NCBI GenBank assembly: GCA_900768515.1
Contig: CAAGDG010000074.1
Coordinates: forward strand, 1-64,000
Length of the DNA: 64,000 nucleotides
Reading direction: 5' to 3'
Source: Lentisphaeria bacterium
Lineage (GTDB): Bacteria; Verrucomicrobiota; Lentisphaeria; Victivallales; Victivallaceae
The notes beneath the pieces were generated by a model. The model searched no databases, was not told where the DNA came from, and saw nothing but the letters and a program-made list of their open reading frames with translations. This document shows positions 1-8,148 of the stretch, piece by piece. The position numbers and the translations under genes are program-made. Within the stretch, counting starts at the first letter, position 1. Every line of letters starts with the position of its first letter.

Positions 1-1172
1 ACGAGGTCGGCCGGGATGCTCCGCTCGGAACCCTCCACCGCCTGAAATTTCAGCGGACGACCCAGCGGGGAGAACTCCCACTTCACATCAAAGACCTCCA
101 GTCCGGTAACCCGGCCGCGCTCCCCGAGGAAACGGCGGGTCGAAATGTTCCAGAACCGTTCGCCCCCCTCCCTGTGACTCGAACTGGTCCGCAGCAGGTA
201 GGGCCACTGCGGCCACGGCGTCGAAGGAGATCGGCGCTCCGGCGGACGCGGCATGATCTCGATCTGCGCGACGCTCGCCGCCCCCTGCCGGATCGCGGTG
301 CCGACACAGTCGCTGCCGGTATCGCCGCCGCCGATCACCACGACATGGCGGCCGGTGGCGGAGACCGGAAGCTGCGGGATCTCCCCGGCGTTGACCCGGT
401 TCTGCCCCTGCAGAAATTCGAGCGCGAAATGGACGCCGGCAAGTCCGCGCCCCTCGACCGGAAGATCGCGGGCCGACGGGGTGCCGATCGCCAGCACCAC
501 CGCGTCGAAACGGCGGGTCAGGTAATCGGCGGAAACGTCGCTGCCGATCCGGGTCGAGCAGACGAACTCGATGCCGGAACGCTCCATGATTTCGAGCCGG
601 CGGTCGATCACCGTCTTCTCCAGTTTGAAATCCGGAATTCCGTAACGGAGCAGTCCGCCCGGCCTCCGGGCGGCTTCAAAAAGCGTGACCGAGAATCCGA
701 GCCGGTTGAGTTCTTCAGCCGCGGCAAGTCCGGCCGGACCTCCGCCGACGACCGCGACGCTTTTCCCGTTCCGGTGCTCCGGAACGACCGGAGCGACCCA
801 GCCGTTTTCATAGGCGGTGTCGACGATCCGCTTCTCAATCTGCCGCACCATCACCGGATCGGAATCGATTCCATCGGTGCACGACCCTTCGCAGAGCGCC
901 GGACAGACCCGGCTGGTGAACTCCGGAAAGCTGCTGGTGCTCGAAAGAATCTCCCACGCCAGGCGCCACTCTCCGCGCGCCACCGCCTGATTGAATTCCG
1001 GAATCACATTCCCGAGCGGACAGCCGGCGCCGTGGCAGAACGGAATCCCGCAGTTCATGCAGCGGGTCGCCTGCTCCGTGATCTCCTCGCCGGAAAGCCG
1101 CCGTTCGACCTCCCGGAAATCCCGGCGGCGCTGGTCCACCGGACGGTAAATATCCTGCAATCTTTCAACCAT
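1..1172 (-). CDS. gltD: glutamate synthase small subunit, cut by the window edge
   Basis: NADPH-oxidising subunit of glutamate synthase. It passes electrons through FAD and Fe-S clusters to GltB, which makes two glutamates from glutamine and 2-oxoglutarate. About 390 residues are visible and the C-terminus lies beyond base 1. The N-terminus has the cysteine-rich cluster region (CMNCGIPFCHGAGCP). It is followed by an FAD-binding VVGGGPAGLAAAEEL loop and a later NADPH-binding VVVIGGGDTGSDC loop, the usual order for the family. The start is the ATG after a purine-rich GGGGAGA, 24 bases downstream of the gltB stop, so the two genes form one operon read leftward. Function is clear; only the 3' end is unseen. 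Confidence 0.95.
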   Translation of the reverse strand, partial: MVERLQDIYRPVDQRRRDFREVERRLSGEEITEQATRCMNCGIPFCHGAGCPLGNVIPEFNQAVARGEWRLAWEILSSTSSFPEFTSRVCPALCEGSCTDGIDSDPVMVRQIEKRIVDTAYENGWVAPVVPEHRNGKSVAVVGGGPAGLAAAEELNRLGFSVTLFEAARRPGGLLRYGIPDFKLEKTVIDRRLEIMERSGIEFVCSTRIGSDVSADYLTRRFDAVVLAIGTPSARDLPVEGRGLAGVHFALEFLQGQNRVNAGEIPQLPVSATGRHVVVIGGGDTGSDCVGTAIRQGAASVAQIEIMPRPPERRSPSTPWPQWPYLLRTSSSHREGGERFWNISTRRFLGERGRVTGLEVFDVKWEFSPLGRPLKFQAVEGSERSIPADL

Positions 1173-1196
1173 GATGCGTATCTCCCCGATTTCCTC

Positions 1197-4100
1197 TCAA
1201 TTGCTTTCCCGCCGCCGGTCCACCGCCTCGGCGTCTTCGCGCGCCATCCGTCCGAGCGCCTGCCGGTACTCGACCGGAAACACCTTGACGAAACGCGGTC
1301 TCCGGTTCTCCCAGTCGGCCAGGATCCCCGACGCCTTCGGGCTGCCGGTCAGTGCGACATGTTCGCGCAGCAGCGTCAGCAGTTCGGCTTCATCCTCGGA
1401 ACCGGGTGCGACATTCTCCAGGTCCACGGTGCCGACGTTGCAGCGCAGATCGAAATCACCGCTCTCGTCGTAGACGTAGGCAAGTCCACCTGTCATGCCG
1501 GCGGCGAAGTTGACGCCGGTGGGCCCGAGCACCACCACCCGGCCGCCGGTCATGTATTCACAGCCGTGGTCGCCGACCCCCTCCGCCACCAGCGTGGCGC
1601 CGGAGTTGCGGATGGCGAAACGTTCACCGGCCTGCCCGTTCAGGAAGATCTTGCCGGAGGTGCCGCCGTAGCCGATCACGTTTCCGGCGATCACGTTTTC
1701 CGCCGGATCGAATTCCGATTCCGGATCCGGCCGGACCACGATCCGCCCGCCGGAGATCCCCTTCCCGACGAAATCGTTGGCCTCCCCATAGAGTTCGAAG
1801 GAGATTCCCGGAGCGAGGAACGCGCCGAAGCTCTGTCCGGCACAGCCGCGGAATTTCACCCGGATCGTCCCCTCCGGAAGTCCGGTTGCACCGCGCCGCG
1901 CATCCAGTTCGCCGGAAAGTTCCGTTCCGACGGTGCGGTCGACGTTGGTGATCGGCAGTTCCAGTTCGGCGGGCGTTCCGGCGTCGATCGCCGGGAGCAG
2001 CCGGTCGAGCAGGTGCTTCCGGTCGAAGTTTTCCAGCTCCGGCGCCGCGCAGGCGGGATCGAAACGGACCGCGCCGCCGGTCACCGGCTGCAGAATCTTC
2101 GAGAAGTCGAGGTTGCGCGCCTTGTAGAACTCGATCGCCCGGTTCATCCGCAGCAGGTCGCTGCGGCCGACCGCCTCGTCGAGCGAGCGCAGTCCGAGCT
2201 TTGCCAGCAGTTCCCGGACCTCCTGTGCGACGAAGCGGAGGAAGTTCTCGATGTACTCGGGCTTTCCGGCGAACCGCTTGCGCAGTTCGGGGTCCTGGGT
2301 CGCGACGCCGACCGGACAGGAGTTCTCATGGCACTTGCGCATCATCACGCAGCCGAGGCAGACCAGAACCGTGGTCGCGAAACCGAACTCCTCCGCTCCG
2401 AGCAGCGCCCCGATCACCACATCGCGTCCGGTCTTGAGCTGACCGTCGACCTGAAGCCGGATCCGGCCGCGCAGCTGGTTGAGCACCAGCGTCTGCTGCG
2501 CCTCGGCCAGCCCCAGTTCCCACGGCAGTCCGGCGTGCTTGATGCTGGTCAGCGGCGAAGCGCCGGTGCCGCCGTCGTGACCGCTGATGAGCACCACGTC
2601 GCTGTGCGCCTTGGCTACGCCGGCGGCGATGGTGCCGACGCCGACCTCGGAGACCAGTTTGACCGAGATCCGGGCGGCCGGGTTCGCGTTGCGGAGATCG
2701 TAGATCAGCTGCGCGAGGTCCTCGATGGAGTAGATGTCGTGGTGGGGCGGCGGCGAAATCAGACTCACGTTCGGCATCGAATGGCGGATCCGGGCGATGA
2801 AGGCGTCCACCTTGTGACCGGGGAGCTGCCCGCCCTCGCCGGGCTTCGCGCCCTGTGCCATTTTGATCTGAAGGTCGCGGGCGTGGCGGAGGTAGTCGAT
2901 GGTGACGCCGAACCGGCCGCTGGCGATCTGCTTGATCGCGCTGGTCCGGTTCTCGCCGTTGCGTCCCGGCACGTACCGGGCCGGGTCCTCGCCGCCCTCG
3001 CCGCAGTTGCTCATGCCGCCGAGCCGGTTCATCGCGACGGCGATCGCCTCGTGCGCCTCGGGGCTCAGCGAACCGAGCGACATCGCGCCGGAGACGAAGC
3101 GCCGGACGATCGATTCGACCGGTTCGACCTCCTCCAGCGGAACCGGCGTGGCCGGAGCGAATTCAAAGAGACCGCGCAATGTGCAGAGGTGTTCGGCCTG
3201 GGAGTTGATCAACGCCGCGTACTCGCGGTACTTCTCCGGGTTGTTCTCCTGAACCGCCTGCCGGAAAGCGGCGAGCGACGCCGGGGTCCAGAGGTGGTTC
3301 TCGCCGTTGCGCCGATAGCGGTACTGTCCGCCCTCGTCCAACAGGCCGGCGCCGGGCTGCGATCCGGAATGACGCGCGGCGGCGCTCCGGGCGTCCGCCT
3401 CGGCGGCGATCTCCTCAAGACCGATCCCGCCGATCCGGCTGGCGGTGCCGGGGAAGCAGGAGTCGATCAGTTCGCGACTCAGTCCGACCGCCTCGAAAAT
3501 CTGGGCGGAACGGTAGCTGCGCAGCGTCGAAATCCCCATCTTCGACATCACCTTGAGCAACCCCTTGTCCACCGCGTTGATGTAATTTCCGGCGGCGGCG
3601 ACCGGGTCCGGCCTGATCGCACCGGTCCGGGCGAGATCGGAGACGCTCTCCAGCGCGAGGTAGGGGTTGATGGCGGTCGCACCGAAACCGAGCAGCAGCG
3701 CGTAGTGCATAATTTCACGCACTTCACCGGACTGAATCACCAGCCCGACCTCCGGACGCAGTCCGGCCGCCACCAGTGCCCGGTTGACCGCCGCGGTCGC
3801 CAGCAGCGAAGGAATCGGCGTCCGATCCGATCCGATCTTCCGGTCGGAGAGAACCAGGATCCGGCTGCCGCCGCGCACCGCGTTGACCGCGTCGGCGGCG
3901 AGCTTTTCCAGCGCGGCGCGGAGTGCGCGCCCGCCGCCGCCGGACTCGAACTCCATCGGGAGCACCTCGGCCCGGAAGTCCTTTTCTCCGATCTGTTCCA
4001 GCCGGTGAAGCTCATCGTCTGTCAGCACCGGACGCTGCAGCTTGATCAGCCGGGCGTAGAGCGGCGATTCCCCGAGAATGTTGCTCTGGTTGCCGATGTA

Positions 4101-5705
4101 GGTGGTCAGACTCATGACCAGCTCCTCGCGGATCGGGTCGATCGGCGGATTGGTCACCTGTGCGAAAAGCTGTTTGAAGTAGTTGAAAAGCAGCTGCGGC
4201 CTGCCGGAGAGTACGGCCAGCGCCGCGTCGTTGCCCATCGAACCGACCGGTTCGTGGCCGGTGGCGGCCATCGTCTTGACGATCAGTTCCAGATCCTCCC
4301 TCGTGTAGCCGAAGAGCTTCTGCTGCCGCACCAGGTCACCCGGCACTTCGGAAGGGGTGATCTCGGTGAAAAGTCCGTGTACAGAAAGCTTGTTCTCCTC
4401 GACCCAGCGCCGGTAGGGCTGGCGGCGGGCGACCTGATTTTTGATTTCTCCGTCAGTGAGCAGCCGGTGTCCGACCAGGTCGAGGTAGATCATCTCGCCG
4501 GGCTTCAGCCGTCCCTTGCGGACCACGTCGGAGGCCGGGAAGTCGAGCACCCCGGTTTCCGAAGCCAGCACGAAGGTGCCGTCCTTGCAAAGGGTGTAGC
4601 GGGCCGGGCGCAATCCGTTGCGGTCGAGCATCGCACCGGCGTTGACGCCGTCGCTGAAGGCGACCGCGGCGGGGCCGTCCCACGGCTCCATCAGCGCGGA
4701 ATGGTATTCGAAAAAGCCGCGCACATCGCGGCCGAGGTGATAGTTCTTGCCCCAGGCCTGCGGCATCAGCATCAGCATGGCGTGGGTCAGGTCGCGGCCG
4801 GCGGCGACCAGAAGTTCGAGCATGTTGTCCAAACAGGCGGAGTCGCTCTGCCCGTCCGGAATCAGGGGCAGCAGCTTCCGGAGATCCTCTCCGAGCAGTT
4901 CGCTGGCGAGGTGGGGTTCGCGGCTGCGCAGCTGGTTCAGGTTTCCGCGCAGCGTGTTGATTTCGCCGTTGTGGGCCAGGTAGCGGAAGGGGTGCGCCAG
5001 ATTCCAGGTCGGAAAGGTGTTGGTGCTGTACCGCTGGTGGACCAGCGCCAGCGGCGAGAGAAAATCCGGATCCCCGAGATCGCTGTAGAAATTCTCCAGC
5101 TGCGTCGCCAGCAGCAGCCCCTTGTAGACGATACTGCGGCTGGAGGCGCTGCAGATGTAGATGTCGGTCAGGCGTTTCTCGATCAGCCGCCGGATCACGT
5201 AGAGCTTGCGTTCAAATGCCTCCTGGGAAACGAACCCGGTGCCGTCGAGAAAGAGCTGGCGGATCGCCGGACAGCTTTCGCGCGCCTTCGCACCGATCTT
5301 CTCCGGATGGGTCGGCACCTCCCGCCAGCAGATCACACCGACCCCCTCGCCGCGGACGATCTCCTCGATTGCCGCTTCCTGTCCGACGCCGCCGAAGATC
5401 ATCGCGACACCGTACCGCCCCTTTTCCGGAAGCCGCTCACCCAATTCGCGCCGGAAGAAGCCGTCCGGCAGCGCCAGCAGCAGACCGGCGCCGTCGCCGG
5501 TCTCGGGGTCGCCGCCGGAAGCTCCGCGGTGCATCAGCCGCTTGAGAACGGTCAAACCCATCTCGACGATCCGGTGACTCGGGACATTGTTGAGGTCGGC
5601 GACCAGCCCCACGCCGCACGCATCGTGTTCGTTGGAAAAACTGTACAATCCGGTATCGGCCACCGGCGGCACCACGCTCTGCTGTCGAAATTCTTGTTCC
5701 ATCAT
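1197..5705 (-). CDS. gltB: glutamate synthase large subunit
   Basis: Large subunit of glutamate synthase, 1502 residues, the normal length. It hydrolyses glutamine, channels ammonia and reductively aminates 2-oxoglutarate on FMN. Cys30 in HDACGVG is the expected class II amidotransferase nucleophile, exposed after removal of a 29-residue propeptide. The FMN-binding central region (VSEVGVGTIAAGVAKA, SGHDGGTGASPL) is intact. Cys1119, Cys1125 and Cys1130 have the C-x5-C-x4-C spacing of the 3Fe-4S cluster. The glycine-rich GXGXG C-terminal domain follows. An AGGAG lies 8 bases before the chosen ATG. It is the first gene of gltBD and diverges from glnN. A sigma-54 promoter at 5763-5778 implies nitrogen control. 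The very long open frame on the opposite strand is a codon-bias shadow. Confidence 0.97.
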   Translation of the reverse strand: MMEQEFRQQSVVPPVADTGLYSFSNEHDACGVGLVADLNNVPSHRIVEMGLTVLKRLMHRGASGGDPETGDGAGLLLALPDGFFRRELGERLPEKGRYGVAMIFGGVGQEAAIEEIVRGEGVGVICWREVPTHPEKIGAKARESCPAIRQLFLDGTGFVSQEAFERKLYVIRRLIEKRLTDIYICSASSRSIVYKGLLLATQLENFYSDLGDPDFLSPLALVHQRYSTNTFPTWNLAHPFRYLAHNGEINTLRGNLNQLRSREPHLASELLGEDLRKLLPLIPDGQSDSACLDNMLELLVAAGRDLTHAMLMLMPQAWGKNYHLGRDVRGFFEYHSALMEPWDGPAAVAFSDGVNAGAMLDRNGLRPARYTLCKDGTFVLASETGVLDFPASDVVRKGRLKPGEMIYLDLVGHRLLTDGEIKNQVARRQPYRRWVEENKLSVHGLFTEITPSEVPGDLVRQQKLFGYTREDLELIVKTMAATGHEPVGSMGNDAALAVLSGRPQLLFNYFKQLFAQVTNPPIDPIREELVMSLTTYIGNQSNILGESPLYARLIKLQRPVLTDDELHRLEQIGEKDFRAEVLPMEFESGGGGRALRAALEKLAADAVNAVRGGSRILVLSDRKIGSDRTPIPSLLATAAVNRALVAAGLRPEVGLVIQSGEVREIMHYALLLGFGATAINPYLALESVSDLARTGAIRPDPVAAAGNYINAVDKGLLKVMSKMGISTLRSYRSAQIFEAVGLSRELIDSCFPGTASRIGGIGLEEIAAEADARSAAARHSGSQPGAGLLDEGGQYRYRRNGENHLWTPASLAAFRQAVQENNPEKYREYAALINSQAEHLCTLRGLFEFAPATPVPLEEVEPVESIVRRFVSGAMSLGSLSPEAHEAIAVAMNRLGGMSNCGEGGEDPARYVPGRNGENRTSAIKQIASGRFGVTIDYLRHARDLQIKMAQGAKPGEGGQLPGHKVDAFIARIRHSMPNVSLISPPPHHDIYSIEDLAQLIYDLRNANPAARISVKLVSEVGVGTIAAGVAKAHSDVVLISGHDGGTGASPLTSIKHAGLPWELGLAEAQQTLVLNQLRGRIRLQVDGQLKTGRDVVIGALLGAEEFGFATTVLVCLGCVMMRKCHENSCPVGVATQDPELRKRFAGKPEYIENFLRFVAQEVRELLAKLGLRSLDEAVGRSDLLRMNRAIEFYKARNLDFSKILQPVTGGAVRFDPACAAPELENFDRKHLLDRLLPAIDAGTPAELELPITNVDRTVGTELSGELDARRGATGLPEGTIRVKFRGCAGQSFGAFLAPGISFELYGEANDFVGKGISGGRIVVRPDPESEFDPAENVIAGNVIGYGGTSGKIFLNGQAGERFAIRNSGATLVAEGVGDHGCEYMTGGRVVVLGPTGVNFAAGMTGGLAYVYDESGDFDLRCNVGTVDLENVAPGSEDEAELLTLLREHVALTGSPKASGILADWENRRPRFVKVFPVEYRQALGRMAREDAEAVDRRRESN

Positions 5706-5762
5706 GCATCAGCTCCTTTGCTGTTTTTCGTTCCCTATTTGAATTTTTTACGAAAAGGATTA

Positions 5763-5778
5763 AGCATTTTCCATGCCA
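5763..5778 (-). promoter_or_regulatory. sigma-54 promoter of gltBD
   Basis: Read on the minus strand this is TGGCATGGAAAATGCT. It has the invariant GG and GC of the -24 and -12 elements with the required 10-base gap (consensus TGGCAYG-N4-TTGCW; one mismatch, ATGC for TTGC). Transcription would begin near 5753, giving a leader of about 48 bases before the gltB ATG. It faces away from the glnN promoter at 5913-5928. Confidence 0.78.
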
Positions 5779-5822
5779 ATCCTCCCTCACCCCCGCCTCA
5801 GCCTCCCCGACACGCCATTGCC

Positions 5823-5838
5823 TTTACAAAAATGTAAA
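5823..5838. promoter_or_regulatory. upstream dyad 1, probable activator site
   Basis: TTTAC-N6-GTAAA inverted repeat. Its centre (5830.5) is about 78 bases from the predicted gltB start and about 109 from the glnN start. It is unlike the NtrC site (GCAC-N7-GTGC type). By position it is probably the site of a sigma-54 enhancer-binding protein; no such regulator is encoded in the window. Confidence 0.65.
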
Positions 5839-5852
5839 ACAGTGCTCAGCGC

Positions 5853-5870
5853 TTTTACAATTTCGTAAAA
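5853..5870. promoter_or_regulatory. upstream dyad 2, probable activator site
   Basis: TTTTAC-N6-GTAAAA inverted repeat, a perfect 6-base-arm version of dyad 1. The two centres are 31 bases apart, about three helical turns, so both sites face the same side of the DNA. It lies about 44 bases from the -24 element of the glnN promoter, mirroring dyad 1 and the gltB promoter. Confidence 0.65.
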
Positions 5871-5912
5871 CAAAACAGCAAAAACCGACCGTTCTTCCGC
5901 TCGAAAACAGTT

Positions 5913-5928
5913 TGGCACGACAGTTGCT
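5913..5928 (+). promoter_or_regulatory. sigma-54 promoter of glnN
   Basis: TGGCACGACAGTTGCT matches the sigma-54 consensus TGGCACG-N4-TTGCW at every defined base. The expected start is near 5939, about 37 bases before the glnN ATG. Sigma-54 needs an ATP-driven activator bound upstream; the two dyads at 5823-5870 are suitably placed. Confidence 0.9.
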
Positions 5929-5975
5929 TATTCCGTTCGCAGAAAATCGTCAACCAAACCAGGAGGGATCAGATC

Positions 5976-8108
5976 ATGAACAACCTCAATCGAATCCACG
6001 CCGTCAACGCGGTTGCCGCGTTGCACGCCCCGGAACCCGAAGCGGCCAAACCGGCCGACATCAGTTTCTACGGGGAGGACGTCTTCAACGCCGACGCCAT
6101 GCGGGAGTATCTGCCCAAGGCCACCTGCGAAAAGCTGCTGGCCACCATCGACGACGGCGCTCCGCTCGACCCCGCAATCGCGGCCGATGTCGCCCACGCC
6201 ATGAAACACTGGGCGATGGACCGGGGTGCGACCCACTTCACCCACTGGTTTCTGCCGCTGACCGGTTCGACCGCGGAGAAGCACGACTCCTTCCTGGAAA
6301 TCAAGAACGGCAAGCCGATCATGGCCTTCTCCGGAAAGAATCTGATCGTCAGCGAACCGGACGCCTCCAGCTTCCCGTCGGGCGGCCTGCGCTCCACCTT
6401 CGAGGCGCGCGGCTACACCGCCTGGGATCCGACCAGCCCGGCCTTCATCAAACGCCACGGCAACGGTGCGACGCTCTGCATCCCGACCGCGTTCTGCAGT
6501 TACACCGGCGAGGCGCTCGACAAGAAGGCGCCGCTGCTGCGCTCCATGCAGGCGCTCTCCAGTTCGGTCAAGCGGCTGATGAAGTGCTTCCACCGCCCCG
6601 AGGCGAACGTCAAGATCACTCTCGGACCCGAACAGGAATACTTCCTGATCGACAAGAACTTCTACTTGCAGCGTCCCGACCTGGTCCAGACCGGCCGGAC
6701 CGTCTTCGGCGCGCCGCCGCCGAAACATCAGCAGCTGGAAGATCATTACTTCGGTTCGATCAAGATGCGGATTCTCAACTTCATGAACGAGGTGGAAAAA
6801 GAGCTCTGGAGACTCGGAATCCCGGCCAAGACCCGTCACAACGAGGTCGCCCCCGCCCAGTTCGAACTCGCGCCGATGTTTGAGGAACTCAACCTCGCCT
6901 GCGACCACAACATGCTGGTTATGGAGATCCTCCGCGAAGTCGCCGACCGGAACGGTCTGGTCTGTCTGCTCCATGAAAAGCCGTTCGCCGGCATCAACGG
7001 CTCCGGCAAGCACAACAACTGGTCGATCTCCTACGGCAACCACAACCTGCTCGATCCCGGCCACGATCCCCATCAGAACGCGATCTTCCTGACCGTGCTG
7101 ACCGCGATCATCGAGGCGATCGACCTGCACAGCGACCTGCTCCGGGCATCGGTCACCGGCGCCGGTAACGACCACCGGCTCGGCGCCAACGAAGCGCCCC
7201 CGGCGATCATTTCGATGTACCTCGGCGACCAGCTTGCCGACGTGATCGACCAGCTTGAAAACGGCGCAGCGACCAGCTCCCGCCAGGCCGGCACCATGCG
7301 GATCGGCGCGGATACGCTCCCGCCGCTGCCGCGCGACGCGACCGACCGGAACCGGACCAGTCCCTTCGCCTTCACCGGCAACAAGTTCGAATTCCGCGCC
7401 CCGGGTTCGAGCCTCTCCTGCGCCGGTCCGAACACGGTGCTCAACACCATTGTCGCGGAGTCGATCGACCGGATCAGCGACGAACTGGAGAAACTGTCGC
7501 CCGAAAACTTCAACACCGGACTTCAGCAGCTGCTTTCGAAGATCATCCGCGAACACAAGCGCATCATCTTCAACGGAAACGGCTACACTGACGAATGGAA
7601 GGCCGAGGCCGCCCGCCGCGGACTGCCCAACGCCTCGACCACCATGGAAGCGCTCCGCTGCCTGACCGCCGAAGAGAACATCGCGATGTTCGAGAAGTAC
7701 CACGTCTACAACCGGCGCGAACTCGAATCCCGGTACGAGGTCTTCCTCGAAGACTACCACCGCCGGATTCACATCGAAGGCCAGATCGCGCTCGAAATCG
7801 CCGAGAGCATGATCTTCCCCGCCGTCTCCGCGGAGTACGGGAAGCTCGCCCGTTCGCTCGCCGACGCCAAGACGGTCGGAATCACCGCCGGGACCGCCGC
7901 GCTCGAAGCGAATGCCGCAGAGCTTGGCGCCGGACTCGACGAACTTGTGGCAAAGTGTGCGGCGCTGCGCAAGGCGCTCGACGGCCTCCACGAGGAGATC
8001 ATCGCCGCAATGAACGACCTCAGGGTCACCGCCGACAGGCTCGAACGGCTGACGGCGGACGACGTCTGGCCGCTGCCGAAATATCGGGAGATGCTGTTCA
8101 TCTACTGA
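5976..8108 (+). CDS. glnN: glutamine synthetase, type III
   Basis: ATP-dependent glutamine synthetase of the large hexadecamer-type III class (GSIII). It makes glutamine from glutamate and ammonium. The 710-residue length fits GSIII (about 700-730) and not GSI or GSII. Family segments include FTHWFLPLTGSTAEKHDSF near residues 90-107, GPEQEYFLID for metal and glutamate binding, the HEKPFAGINGSGKHNNWS nucleotide and glutamate segment, and FTGNKFEFRAPGSS. AGGAGG precedes the ATG. It is the first gene of a plus-strand run ending in carB, all of whose amidotransferase steps use its product. The upstream sigma-54 promoter predicts induction under nitrogen limitation. Confidence 0.96.
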   Translation: MNNLNRIHAVNAVAALHAPEPEAAKPADISFYGEDVFNADAMREYLPKATCEKLLATIDDGAPLDPAIAADVAHAMKHWAMDRGATHFTHWFLPLTGSTAEKHDSFLEIKNGKPIMAFSGKNLIVSEPDASSFPSGGLRSTFEARGYTAWDPTSPAFIKRHGNGATLCIPTAFCSYTGEALDKKAPLLRSMQALSSSVKRLMKCFHRPEANVKITLGPEQEYFLIDKNFYLQRPDLVQTGRTVFGAPPPKHQQLEDHYFGSIKMRILNFMNEVEKELWRLGIPAKTRHNEVAPAQFELAPMFEELNLACDHNMLVMEILREVADRNGLVCLLHEKPFAGINGSGKHNNWSISYGNHNLLDPGHDPHQNAIFLTVLTAIIEAIDLHSDLLRASVTGAGNDHRLGANEAPPAIISMYLGDQLADVIDQLENGAATSSRQAGTMRIGADTLPPLPRDATDRNRTSPFAFTGNKFEFRAPGSSLSCAGPNTVLNTIVAESIDRISDELEKLSPENFNTGLQQLLSKIIREHKRIIFNGNGYTDEWKAEAARRGLPNASTTMEALRCLTAEENIAMFEKYHVYNRRELESRYEVFLEDYHRRIHIEGQIALEIAESMIFPAVSAEYGKLARSLADAKTVGITAGTAALEANAAELGAGLDELVAKCAALRKALDGLHEEIIAAMNDLRVTADRLERLTADDVWPLPKYREMLFIY

Positions 8109-8148
8109 TTCAACCGTCAAAAATAGTTCATCCGGAATCGTTTGTATT

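Noticed and set aside
5744..5762. Third TTTTAC half-site near the gltB promoter
   Set aside because: TTTTAC is present, but the opposite arm (GATTAA) matches only three of six bases.
174..5837. 1887-codon open frame on the plus strand
   Set aside because: It is antisense to gltBD, whose families and motifs are unmistakable. The translated sequence is low-complexity (rich in R, A, D, H) as expected of an opposite-strand frame in high-GC DNA.
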